Below are positions 45,392-52,698 of a DNA stretch of 64,000 bases, in pieces (within the stretch, counting starts at the first letter, position 1; each line of letters opens with the position of its first letter). The position numbers and the translations under genes were made by a program. Origin of the DNA: Corynebacterium durum (lineage in GTDB: Bacteria > Actinomycetota > Actinomycetes > Mycobacteriales > Mycobacteriaceae); assembly GCF_030408675.1 (NCBI RefSeq), contig NZ_CP047200.1:1178001-1242000 (forward strand). The letters run 5' to 3'. Under the pieces are notes generated by a model. The model was not told the DNA's origin and searched no databases. It saw only the letters and a program-made list of their open reading frames with translations.

Positions 45392-45757
45392 TTAGACGTC
45401 CCTGAGGTCATCCTTGAGGGCGCAGATATAGTCAAACAACTGCGCCGCCAACAGCTCCACATGCTCCCGCCGAACTGGAAAACACGTGGGGTAGGGGAGA
45501 GCGTTATCGCTATACGACGTCGTGACAAACCCAGGCAGCAGGAAGAACTCACTGTAAGCATCGAAAAACCGCTTGACCTTTACCGATGCGTCGGCAAGAT
45601 CAAGCGGCAGGTTCGTCATATCGCAGAAGATTTCGCTATAGTCCGCGTCAATCTGGGCGATAGAAATGAACGGAAACATATTCCCACAGGCGTTGGCGTG
45701 GGCGGCGGCACTATCTTTGTGGGTGTTGTGTGTCTGAGTAATGAAGCGTGTAATCAC
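45392..45757 (-). CDS. Hypothetical protein
   Basis: 121 residues from a GTG at 45757. The segment from MFPFISIAQIDADYSEIF to the C-terminal ALKDDLRDV has a plausible acidic, helical composition with four cysteines but no motif I know. It is 18 bp downstream of a small membrane protein gene on the same strand. The opposite frame (45326-45763) is also open but its composition is less protein-like. Moderate support only. Confidence 0.5.
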   Translation of the reverse strand: MITRFITQTHNTHKDSAAAHANACGNMFPFISIAQIDADYSEIFCDMTNLPLDLADASVKVKRFFDAYSEFFLLPGFVTTSYSDNALPYPTCFPVRREHVELLAAQLFDYICALKDDLRDV

Positions 45758-45775
45758 ACGTGATACTGTACGCGG

Positions 45776-46093
45776 CTATACAGGATTGATCCGACCGCCC
45801 GAGATGATATACACGATAAAAGCACCCATGAACATGGCGCACATCAAAAGATACGGGAAGAAAGCCGCCATACACGCGAGTACACCGCAACGAACACTTT
45901 TCCCCAGCCACGCCAGTATGAACGGGATTATTCCCAGAGGAATTGTGAAGATTATGTAGGGAACATACCCTTCAGGAAAAAACCGGAAAAGGTATTGGTC
46001 CACAAAGGGGAACACAATGATCAGCAGTGAGCACAGGATTGACGCGTACTCGTACCTGTTAAGCGGGGAAAGGCGAAAGCGTTGTGTGGGCAT
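45776..46093 (-). CDS. Small membrane protein following the second phospholipase A2 gene
   Basis: 105 residues with three or four hydrophobic segments (about 16-38, 43-63, 68-100). No family is recognised and no clear similarity to the 125-residue membrane protein at 31695 is visible. It starts 26 bp after the phospholipase stop, on the same strand, without a visible ribosome site, so translation may depend on coupling. The position repeats the phospholipase/membrane-protein pairing seen at 31-32 kb. Confidence 0.7.
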   Translation of the reverse strand: MPTQRFRLSPLNRYEYASILCSLLIIVFPFVDQYLFRFFPEGYVPYIIFTIPLGIIPFILAWLGKSVRCGVLACMAAFFPYLLMCAMFMGAFIVYIISGGRINPV

Positions 46094-46119
46094 TAGGGAT
46101 CAATTTTGCCGCAATCAAT

Positions 46120-46710
46120 TTAATTGGGATTACAGCTAGGTGTGTACGCGGCAAAAGCTATAGCTATTGAAATAGCTGCCTGCTGCTCCTCTGGTCCCCT
46201 AAATTTTCCCAAATTTCGCGTGATTCCATTTATTAGATCTGAGTCACATGAGCATGCGTGATTTCCCTTTTGTCCATAGCATTTATCATGCTCTTGACAC
46301 AGCCGATCAAGTGTGTCAATTGGTGCGCCAGGGCCGCTATGACTTGGGCCGCAATAATTTCCATGAACTTTGAACTCATCGGTCCCATTCCTGCTCTCGG
46401 AAATAGCATTGTATTTCCTGCCTGATTCCAGAATAAGGTCTGATGCGCCAGCGTCTTTGGCAGCTTGTTCATTAAACCTCTTTTGCCCATCCTTCTCTGT
46501 GACGAACCGTTGAAGGACAGTCGCCTGCTCATCAATATCACTACTTTTCTTGATGTCAGATGCCTGAGGTTTTTCCTGAGTGGTTGTGGCTTGGGTGGTG
46601 GTTTCAGTCTCTTTAGTCTGACCTCCGGGAACTGCCGTTGCCGTCATTGGGGCAAGGGCAAGAATGGCTGCTGCTCCAATGGATGCTGGAATAGACCGCG
46701 CGAATTTCAT
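46120..46710 (-). CDS. Secreted phospholipase A2-like protein with YCGPxHSG calcium loop
   Basis: 196 residues: signal peptide (SIPASIGAAAILALAPMTATA), a Thr/Glu/Gln-rich stretch, then a domain with GNYCGPSHSGPGAPIDTLDRL and CQEHDKCYGQ. H141 and D142 are the catalytic pair and the YCG-x2-H-S-G loop is the calcium site, in a form closer to group XII and parvoviral VP1 phospholipases than to the Streptomyces type at 30997. The C-rich tail fits disulfides. AAGGAGGG precedes the ATG. Confidence 0.85.
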   Translation of the reverse strand: MKFARSIPASIGAAAILALAPMTATAVPGGQTKETETTTQATTTQEKPQASDIKKSSDIDEQATVLQRFVTEKDGQKRFNEQAAKDAGASDLILESGRKYNAISESRNGTDEFKVHGNYCGPSHSGPGAPIDTLDRLCQEHDKCYGQKGNHACSCDSDLINGITRNLGKFRGPEEQQAAISIAIAFAAYTPSCNPN

Positions 46711-47511
46711 AGTGAACCCTCCTTGAAGTGTTTGATATGGCTGATGATGGATGTTTATTAAGCGTCTATCGACTGTGCTTTGCACGTTATCACTATGCTC
46801 CAAAAATGTATATAGAAAATTTTATCTTGATCGCGCAAGATGGTCCTCCCAGTATAGTAGGTTTGCTGTTATTGGTTGTGATAATTTTCTGACTAGAAAT
46901 GCGTAGGCGACATTGGTTTTTCACACATTTTATAAAATTTTCTTTTATTGAATATGGGTTCATCTTAATGTGGGGTGAGGTGCTTATAATTATTGAAAAA
47001 TGGCAGGTCAGACTAGTGGGGTGATAAGGGCTTGTTGGCGTATCTAAAATTTTGGGATTATTTCATAGTTGCTGATATTTGAAAGTTTATATAAATGGCA
47101 AAAATTTATTTATCAGAGAACGATGGGATGCTCGCATATTACAGTGGGTGGAGATGAAAATTTCGATGCGAAATCATTGGATTAATGTTTGCGCTCCGAT
47201 TTGGCAAAAGTGCCAGCTTGGGCGGCGTTTTATGCAAAAGAAATGTCACGTCGGGCATTGAAAAATTTGCTGCAAAAGACCGCATGTAAGGTTTGTATAT
47301 CGTCCGGTGCAACAACATCCCATTTTCGTACCGGAGCATATACAAACTTGACAGGACAATGATGTTGTCCTGTGGGCCACAACCAATCTGAAAACTTGAG
47401 ACAGCGGCTGGTTGCTGGTGTGTTTCCTGGTGCAGTTATTGCAAGAGAGGCGGGGAGGGGGGTATCACACGCCTTCTCCAAAACCACCGGCCGAATCCCG
47501 CGCAACACTAA
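46711..47511. other. A+T-rich gene-free region with structured segment
   Basis: About 800 bp, strikingly richer in A+T than its surroundings. Short open frames exist (for example 47079-47261) but none has a ribosome site or a recognisable protein. Two adjacent hairpins occupy 47291-47373. The left end should hold the phospholipase promoter. It could be the trace of an inserted and decayed element. Confidence 0.5.
47291..47373. other. Two adjacent hairpins
   Basis: Hairpin 1 (47291-47347): perfect 10-bp outer stem GTTTGTATAT/ATATACAAAC, a 2x2 internal loop, then TCCGGT/ACCGGA and a 21-base apical loop. Hairpin 2 (47351-47373): ACAGGACAA/TTGTCCTGT with a 5-base loop. They are 3 bases apart. 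Neither is followed by a T-run on the plus strand. They may form a small RNA, a double attenuator or the ends of a decayed element. Confidence 0.6.
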
Positions 47512-47553
47512 ACAAAAATCCCCGCCCACCGCAAAAAATGCAGGTGGGCGGGG
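47512..47553 (-). terminator. Terminator of the tRNA-Leu gene
   Basis: An 11-bp perfect G+C stem (CCCCGCCCACC/GGTGGGCGGGG) followed on the minus strand by ATTTTTGTT. It lies 12 bases past the tRNA 3' end. Confidence 0.9.
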
Positions 47554-47565
47554 TGTTCTCAGCAG

Positions 47566-47639
47566 TGCCCCAGGTGAGACTCGAACTCACACTGGACGGG
47601 TTTTGAATCCGTTGCCTCTGCCAATTGGGCTACTGGGGC
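47566..47639 (-). tRNA. tRNA-Leu (anticodon CAA) with short variable loop
   Basis: 74 bases. Acceptor GCCCCAG/CTGGGGC, D arm GCC/GGC, anticodon arm ACGGA-TTCAAAA-CCCGT with an A-C mismatch closing the loop, variable loop CCAGT, T arm GTGAG-TTCGAGT-CTCAC, discriminator A, no encoded CCA. The anticodon CAA reads Leu UUG, but leucine tRNAs normally have a long variable arm; this one does not. I believe similar genes are annotated next to polA in other Actinobacteria, from memory only. Confidence 0.85.
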
Positions 47640-47756
47640 TTACCGGAAGAGATGTTAGCGCATCTAGCCACAAAAGGGGAAATCCGCGCTTGTACCCGCA
47701 CGCCTGCCTTGCCCGCCCAGCGCAGCGAACCCGCAGCGCCTCACCAGGACCCCATC

Positions 47757-50513
47757 ATGGTCATGTCGGGGTTTTTGAATAGTATTGGGTGCGTGACTTC
47801 CACAACATCTCCAGCAGCATCGCCAGCAACAACCCCTACCCGCACCCCAGATACTTCGCGTCGCCTGATGCTCATTGACGGGCATTCGATGGCTTTTCGC
47901 GCGTTTTATGCCCTGCCTGCGGAGAACTTCGCCACGACGGGAGGGCAGCACACGAACGCGGTGTATGGGTTTTTGTCGATGCTCACTAACCTCATCAAGG
48001 AGGAGCAGCCGACGCACGTGGCCGTGGCGTTTGACGTTGGGCGCCACACGTTCCGTTCGGAGATGTTTCCCGAGTATAAGGCTCAGCGTGATGCCACGCC
48101 CGAGGAGTTTAAGGGTCAGGTTGAGTTGATTAAGCAGGTGCTTGAGCCGCTGGGAATTACCACCTTGGAGAAGGAGAACTACGAGGCCGACGATATTATC
48201 GCCACGCTTTCGACAGCCGCTGAGCCCCTTGGGTTTGAAACCCTGATTGTCACGGGGGACCGCGACTCGTTTCAACTGGTGAATGGCACAACCACGGTGC
48301 TTTACCCTATGCGCGGTGTGAGCACCTTGCACCGGTTTACCCCGGATGCGGTGGAGGAGAAGTACGGTTTAACACCGCAGCAGTATCCGGATTTCGCCGC
48401 GCTGCGAGGTGATCCCTCGGATAACCTGCCGGGCATTCCCGGGGTGGGGGAGAAGACGGCACAGAAGTGGATTGTGCAGTACGGATCTCTGGCTAACTTG
48501 CTGGATCATGCTGATGAGGTGAAAGGCAAGGTGGGTAACAGCCTTCGCGAGCGCCTTGACCAGGTGAAGTTGAATCGTGATCTCACGGCGATGGTGAAGG
48601 ATGTTTCTCTTCCTGTCACGCCGGATCAGCTGGAGCTGCAGCCTGCACAGGTGGCAGAGGTTGCCGCCAAGTTTGATGAACTTGAGTTTGGCACGAATTT
48701 GCGTGAGCGAGTGTTGTCGGTGGTTGAGGCGGACGGCGCGGCGCCGGACGTTGTGGAGGAAACGGCGCGTGAGGTGGTCGTCGATACGCAACCTCTGGGC
48801 GAGTGGTTAGCGGCCCGCGCGGGGCAGGGTTTGGCGCTTGCGGTTGCCGGGAATCCTCAGCCTGCTGACGGTGACGCGTGGTCGCTGGCGCTTCTCGACG
48901 CCCAGTCCCACGCCGTTGCTGTTGATCTTGCGGCGATCACGGAGGAAGAGGAGCGGGTGCTGGCGGAGTGGTTGGCTTCGGAAAACCCGAAGTACCTGCA
49001 TCATGCGAAGGCTGCGTTTCATATGCTGGCTGGGCGTGGTTTCGAGCTGAATGGTATTGCACAGGACACTGCTATTGCCGCGTATTTGTTACGTCCAGGC
49101 CAGCGTACCTACGAATTGAAGGATGTGTATCAGCGGCATTTGCAGCGGCAACTGTCCGAGGAAGAAAACACTGGTCAATTGTCGCTTCTCGACGCCCCAG
49201 ATGACTCCCGTCCCCTCATAGATCAGGCGTCTGCAATCTATGAACTTGCAGTGGAGTTGACCAAGGAATTACAGAAAATTAATGAGTTTGAGCTGTATCG
49301 AGATCTGGAAGTTCCACTGATTGGTGTTCTCGCGCGCATGGAGGCTGCGGGCATTGCTGTGGATGTGGCCACGTTGGAAGAACAACGCGACCAATTTGTG
49401 GATATGGTGGCAAATGAGGAAGCTGCCGCTCGCGAACTCGCAAACGATCCGAATTTGAACCTTTCTAGCCCCAAGCAGTTACAGGTTGTGTTGTTTGAAA
49501 CGCTCAGCATGCCGAAGACCAAGAAAACAAAGACGGGCTATTCTACGGCGGCCAAGGAAATTGAGGCCCTGGCGGTAACTAACCCTCACCCGTTCCTGGA
49601 TCATCTGCTCGCACACCGCGAATACCAGAAGATGAAAACAACCCTTGACGGGTTGATTAAAGCCGTTGGTGCCGACGGTCGCATTCACACCACATTCAAC
49701 CAAACCGTCGCATCCACTGGGCGTTTATCCTCGACAGATCCGAATCTGCAGAATATTCCCGTCCGCACCCCGGCAGGGCGCAAAATTCGTTCCGCTTTTG
49801 TGGTGGGGTCCGGCTATGAGACCCTGCTGACCGCTGACTATTCCCAGATTGAAATGCGCGTGATGGCGCACCTTTCCGGTGACGCCGGCCTGATCGACGC
49901 CTACAAACGCGGCGAAGACTTGCACAACTATGTTGGTTCCCGCGTTTTCGACGTCCCGGTTGATCAGGTCACCCCTGAATTACGACGCCGCGTCAAAGCC
50001 ATGTCCTACGGCCTTGTCTATGGTTTGTCTGCCTTTGGTCTTGCGCAGCAACTCGGTATCCCGCAAGGCGAGGCGAAACGCATCATGGAAAACTATTTTG
50101 AGCGTTTTGGTGGTGTGAAACGCTACCTCGATGACGTGGTTGTTGAAGCTCGTAACGAAGGCTACACCGCCACGCTTTTCGGACGACGCCGCTACCTGCC
50201 GGAACTTCTTTCCGATAACCGCGTTGCCCGCGAAAACGCCGAGCGTGCCGCCCTCAATGCACCCATTCAGGGCACCGCCGCTGACATTATCAAGGTGGCC
50301 ATGCTGCGTGTCGACACCGCCCTCAAAAAGGCAGGTATTACATCTCGCGTGCTTCTGCAGGTCCACGACGAACTCGTTGTCGAAATCGCCCCCGGCGAAC
50401 TTGAACAAGTTCAAGAGATCGTGGAACGTGAAATGGACAACGCTATCACTCTAACCGTGCCACTTGAAGTATCCGCAGGGCACGGACCAAACTGGGATGC
50501 GGCGGCGCACTAG
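47757..50513 (+). CDS. polA: DNA polymerase I (PolA)
   Basis: 918 residues from the ATG at 47757. The 5'-3' nuclease domain comes first (LMLIDGHSMAFRAFYALP, AFDVGRHTFRSEMFPEYK, EADDIIATL), then a degenerate 3'-5' exonuclease domain without the catalytic DxE, as in other actinobacterial PolA, then the polymerase (STDPNLQNIPVR, DYSQIEMRVMAHLSGD, YGLVYGLSAFGLAQ, QVHDELVVE). A GTG at 47793 just behind a TAGTAT -10-like box is an alternative leaderless start. rpsA follows downstream, as usual. Confidence 0.96.
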   Translation: MVMSGFLNSIGCVTSTTSPAASPATTPTRTPDTSRRLMLIDGHSMAFRAFYALPAENFATTGGQHTNAVYGFLSMLTNLIKEEQPTHVAVAFDVGRHTFRSEMFPEYKAQRDATPEEFKGQVELIKQVLEPLGITTLEKENYEADDIIATLSTAAEPLGFETLIVTGDRDSFQLVNGTTTVLYPMRGVSTLHRFTPDAVEEKYGLTPQQYPDFAALRGDPSDNLPGIPGVGEKTAQKWIVQYGSLANLLDHADEVKGKVGNSLRERLDQVKLNRDLTAMVKDVSLPVTPDQLELQPAQVAEVAAKFDELEFGTNLRERVLSVVEADGAAPDVVEETAREVVVDTQPLGEWLAARAGQGLALAVAGNPQPADGDAWSLALLDAQSHAVAVDLAAITEEEERVLAEWLASENPKYLHHAKAAFHMLAGRGFELNGIAQDTAIAAYLLRPGQRTYELKDVYQRHLQRQLSEEENTGQLSLLDAPDDSRPLIDQASAIYELAVELTKELQKINEFELYRDLEVPLIGVLARMEAAGIAVDVATLEEQRDQFVDMVANEEAAARELANDPNLNLSSPKQLQVVLFETLSMPKTKKTKTGYSTAAKEIEALAVTNPHPFLDHLLAHREYQKMKTTLDGLIKAVGADGRIHTTFNQTVASTGRLSSTDPNLQNIPVRTPAGRKIRSAFVVGSGYETLLTADYSQIEMRVMAHLSGDAGLIDAYKRGEDLHNYVGSRVFDVPVDQVTPELRRRVKAMSYGLVYGLSAFGLAQQLGIPQGEAKRIMENYFERFGGVKRYLDDVVVEARNEGYTATLFGRRRYLPELLSDNRVARENAERAALNAPIQGTAADIIKVAMLRVDTALKKAGITSRVLLQVHDELVVEIAPGELEQVQEIVEREMDNAITLTVPLEVSAGHGPNWDAAAH

Positions 50514-50758
50514 AATTAACTACCCCCGTTTGCTGAGAATTTTGCATCGATTTAGTAGACGAGGGGTTTTCGGTAACAAAAATGCTATCTAAATATTTTT
50601 CATGATAAAATTGATACAGTAATGACTTGCTGCGGCTATTGAAAATGAAAACACTTTAGTTGCCAACACCCCTGCACGAGCAATCTGCTGTAACTATTTT
50701 TTCCGGGAAACATACTAACTAGATGTAAAGGAAAATTTGTTTCTCAGGAGGTCAAATT
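50514..50758. promoter_or_regulatory. A+T-rich upstream region of a small secreted protein gene
   Basis: 245 bp after polA, low in G+C, ending in a strong AGGAGGT ribosome site 8 bases before the next ATG. No terminator hairpin for polA was seen. Confidence 0.45.
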
Positions 50759-51139
50759 ATGTGGAAGCCACGTTCATCGCTGAGGGCTGTGGTTGCTGGG
50801 CTAGTTGCTGTTGGAGCTTCGGTTGTGCTTGTCCCGCAAGCAGCCGCAAATAGCTTCACCGAAACGCTTGGGGACGCAACCGGTGAGACCATCACCGTGA
50901 CATACAACGATGGTGATGATCAGTTCTGTGTCAACTATGCGCCCAGTAGAGTCAGGGGCTACTACACGGTTGAGTTGCGGCCAGACAATCCGCACCGCGG
51001 ACCGTCACATACATTCGACGTTGTTCAAGGTAAAGGCACTAAGTGCGTTTCGCTAGCTCGGGCATATGAAGATACGCACTACTCCTACAAGCTTGTTAGC
51101 AATTGGTGGGACTACGGCGGAACACCCTTCTACTCATAG
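50759..51139 (+). CDS. Small secreted protein of unknown function
   Basis: 126 residues. Signal peptide RAVVAGLVAVGASVVLVPQAAA, likely cut before NSFTETL. The mature part of about 95 residues is rich in aromatic residues, contains two cysteines (CVNY, KCVSL) that could pair, and has alternating strands, suggesting a small beta-sandwich. No family is recognised. It sits alone between polA and a convergent pair of genes. Confidence 0.8.
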   Translation: MWKPRSSLRAVVAGLVAVGASVVLVPQAAANSFTETLGDATGETITVTYNDGDDQFCVNYAPSRVRGYYTVELRPDNPHRGPSHTFDVVQGKGTKCVSLARAYEDTHYSYKLVSNWWDYGGTPFYS

Positions 51140-51145
51140 TTCCAT

Positions 51146-51190
51146 ATAGTGATTGGTCCGTCTGAATGTCCTGGGCGGGCCAATTACTAT
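51146..51190. terminator. Terminator after the small secreted protein gene
   Basis: Stem ATAGTGATTGGTCCG pairing with CGGGCCAATTACTAT (15 bp including two G-U pairs) and a 15-base loop. It starts 7 bases after the stop. Confidence 0.75.
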
Positions 51191-51360
51191 GCTGGAGAGA
51201 AAGGGACAATAAAGTCCTTGAACTTGCGACGCTGTTCTGCAAGATCACTGTCAAGACGATATATTCCAGATCCTCATGCGGCTATTCTTCGTCACGACTG
51301 ATTATTAACGATGGAATCGCGCAGGATAACTAGAGTTTGTTCACCATAAGGAGCATAAGG

Positions 51361-51708
51361 CTAGCGTAACGCCGCTGGCGCGGGGAAGGGAATGGTGATT
51401 TCCTCGCCAACATCCTCTACAGCATCAGTAAGGGCGGTGGTCAGGACGATGCGATCGTCGTACACATGCTTGATGCGAACGGTTAATTCTTCGCTACCAT
51501 CTGCCTGATACTGGAATCTGCCGGTAAGGCACCGCAACCCGATTGCGTCAATGGCGGCTTCGGCCTCATCCCAGGAGTCAACGAGTTCTAGGGGCTGGCC
51601 GAGTCGATTGTAGGGAAGTAGTTGGGGTGCGTGGGTGTCTAGATCCACCCACCCGATGAGTTCGCGGTCGTCGGAACGCCTGTGCTCGACCCAGTGCGCT
51701 GGAATCAT
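51361..51708 (-). CDS. Conserved-looking hypothetical protein coupled to a methyltransferase gene
   Basis: 115 residues (MIPAHWVEHRRSDDRELIGWVDL...). It mixes a short beta-rich N-terminal part with an IKHVYDDRIVLTTAL strand pair near the C-terminus; no catalytic motif is evident. The ATG overlaps the methyltransferase stop (ATGA), so the two are made together. Possibly a partner or substrate-related protein of that enzyme, but this is inference from position alone. Confidence 0.72.
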   Translation of the reverse strand: MIPAHWVEHRRSDDRELIGWVDLDTHAPQLLPYNRLGQPLELVDSWDEAEAAIDAIGLRCLTGRFQYQADGSEELTVRIKHVYDDRIVLTTALTDAVEDVGEEITIPFPAPAALR

Positions 51709-52499
51709 GAGTTTTCCTCCAGGTGTGAAACAAAAATCGCCGTTCCGGGGAATAGTTTGCCACGTAGTGGCGACCATTGCCCCCATTCTTCGGTGAGGTG
51801 GTCGGGCCACTCGGGTTCAATCACGTCGTCGATAATGAAACCAGCGGCTATGAGCTCGCGAATACGGTCGCCGAGTGTGCGGTGATGCTCCACGTAGGTT
51901 GCTGTGCCGGTGTCTGGGTTGCGTTCAACATAGGGCGAGCGGTTGAAATAGCTGGTGAATACTGTGAGGCCGCCTTCGCCGGGGTTGTCGGGGAAGATCC
52001 ATCGCATGGGGTGTGTGATGGAAAAGACAAAGCGTCCTCCTGGTCGCAGGACTCGTGCGACTTCCCGCATCAACCCGGCTGAATCAGCGACAAAGGGAAT
52101 GGCGCCGAATGTGGAAAAGGCGATGTCAAAGGAAGAATCGCGGTACGGCATGTCCACGGCGTCGGCCTGAACAAGCGGCACTGTGGTCTCGCCTGCGTGG
52201 GCGATCATGTTGGCGGAAATGTCAAAGCCCGTCACAAACCCGGCGCCGTCAGCCGCGAGCCAGCGCGAGCAGGGTGCAGACCCGCAGCCTATCTCCAGCA
52301 CTCGGGAGGTGCGGGCGTCGCCAAGTAGGCGAATATCGCGTTCGTGAAGCATCTCGGGGCACCAGTAGAATTCGCCGGTGGGGGAGGTGGAACCGAGATA
52401 ATTGGGGTGCTCCTGATGGTAGTTGTTGGCATCATAGTCCCACCAGGAACGATTGGCTGCGGAGGACTCCTGGTTCGTCACGGCTTCGGATGCTCTCAT
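51705..52499 (-). CDS. Class I SAM-dependent methyltransferase
   Basis: 264 residues. SAM-binding motif I is VLEIGCGSAPCSRWLAADGA with GFDISANMIAHA (motif II) and DIAFSTFGAIPFV; the downstream RVLRPGGRFVFSITHPMRW is typical of UbiE/Methyltransf_11 enzymes. The N-terminal SWWDYDANNYHQEHPNYLG is shared by a group of actinobacterial methyltransferases of unknown substrate. It is divergent from rpsA. Confidence 0.88.
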   Translation of the reverse strand: MRASEAVTNQESSAANRSWWDYDANNYHQEHPNYLGSTSPTGEFYWCPEMLHERDIRLLGDARTSRVLEIGCGSAPCSRWLAADGAGFVTGFDISANMIAHAGETTVPLVQADAVDMPYRDSSFDIAFSTFGAIPFVADSAGLMREVARVLRPGGRFVFSITHPMRWIFPDNPGEGGLTVFTSYFNRSPYVERNPDTGTATYVEHHRTLGDRIRELIAAGFIIDDVIEPEWPDHLTEEWGQWSPLRGKLFPGTAIFVSHLEENS

Positions 52500-52698
52500 G
52501 TGATGCGATTCTATTTGCTCTAGCAGGGAAAATGCGTTATGGTGTCTAGAGCGTGTCTGTGCTGGAGAGTGTGGTTACTTTAAATAGGAGAGTCGGTCGT
52601 GCTTTCTAGTGAGATCAAACCCCGCATCTACGTGGGGATTTGAAAGATTCGCATCCTGTCCGTTTTCTATTCCTATTTGTTATCGGAGCACTCTACAT
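52500..52698 (+). promoter_or_regulatory. rpsA leader region
   Basis: 199 bp between divergent starts. A small hairpin with CCCC/GGGG stem lies at about 52618-52640, inside the probable rpsA leader. S1 represses its own translation in other bacteria, so a regulatory role is conceivable but not shown. Confidence 0.4.

Noticed and set aside
45326..45763. 145-residue plus-strand frame opposite the 45392-45757 hypothetical gene
   Set aside because: No ribosome site, no recognisable domain, and composition typical of an antisense shadow.
47079..47261. 60-codon frame in the A+T-rich spacer, and a 68-codon frame on the other strand
   Set aside because: Neither has a ribosome site, signal peptide or familiar motif; A+T-rich sequence gives such frames readily.
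47519..47553. Repeat of GGTGGGCGGGG considered as a mobile-element end
   Set aside because: It is explained as the tRNA-Leu terminator, with the T-run on the correct strand.
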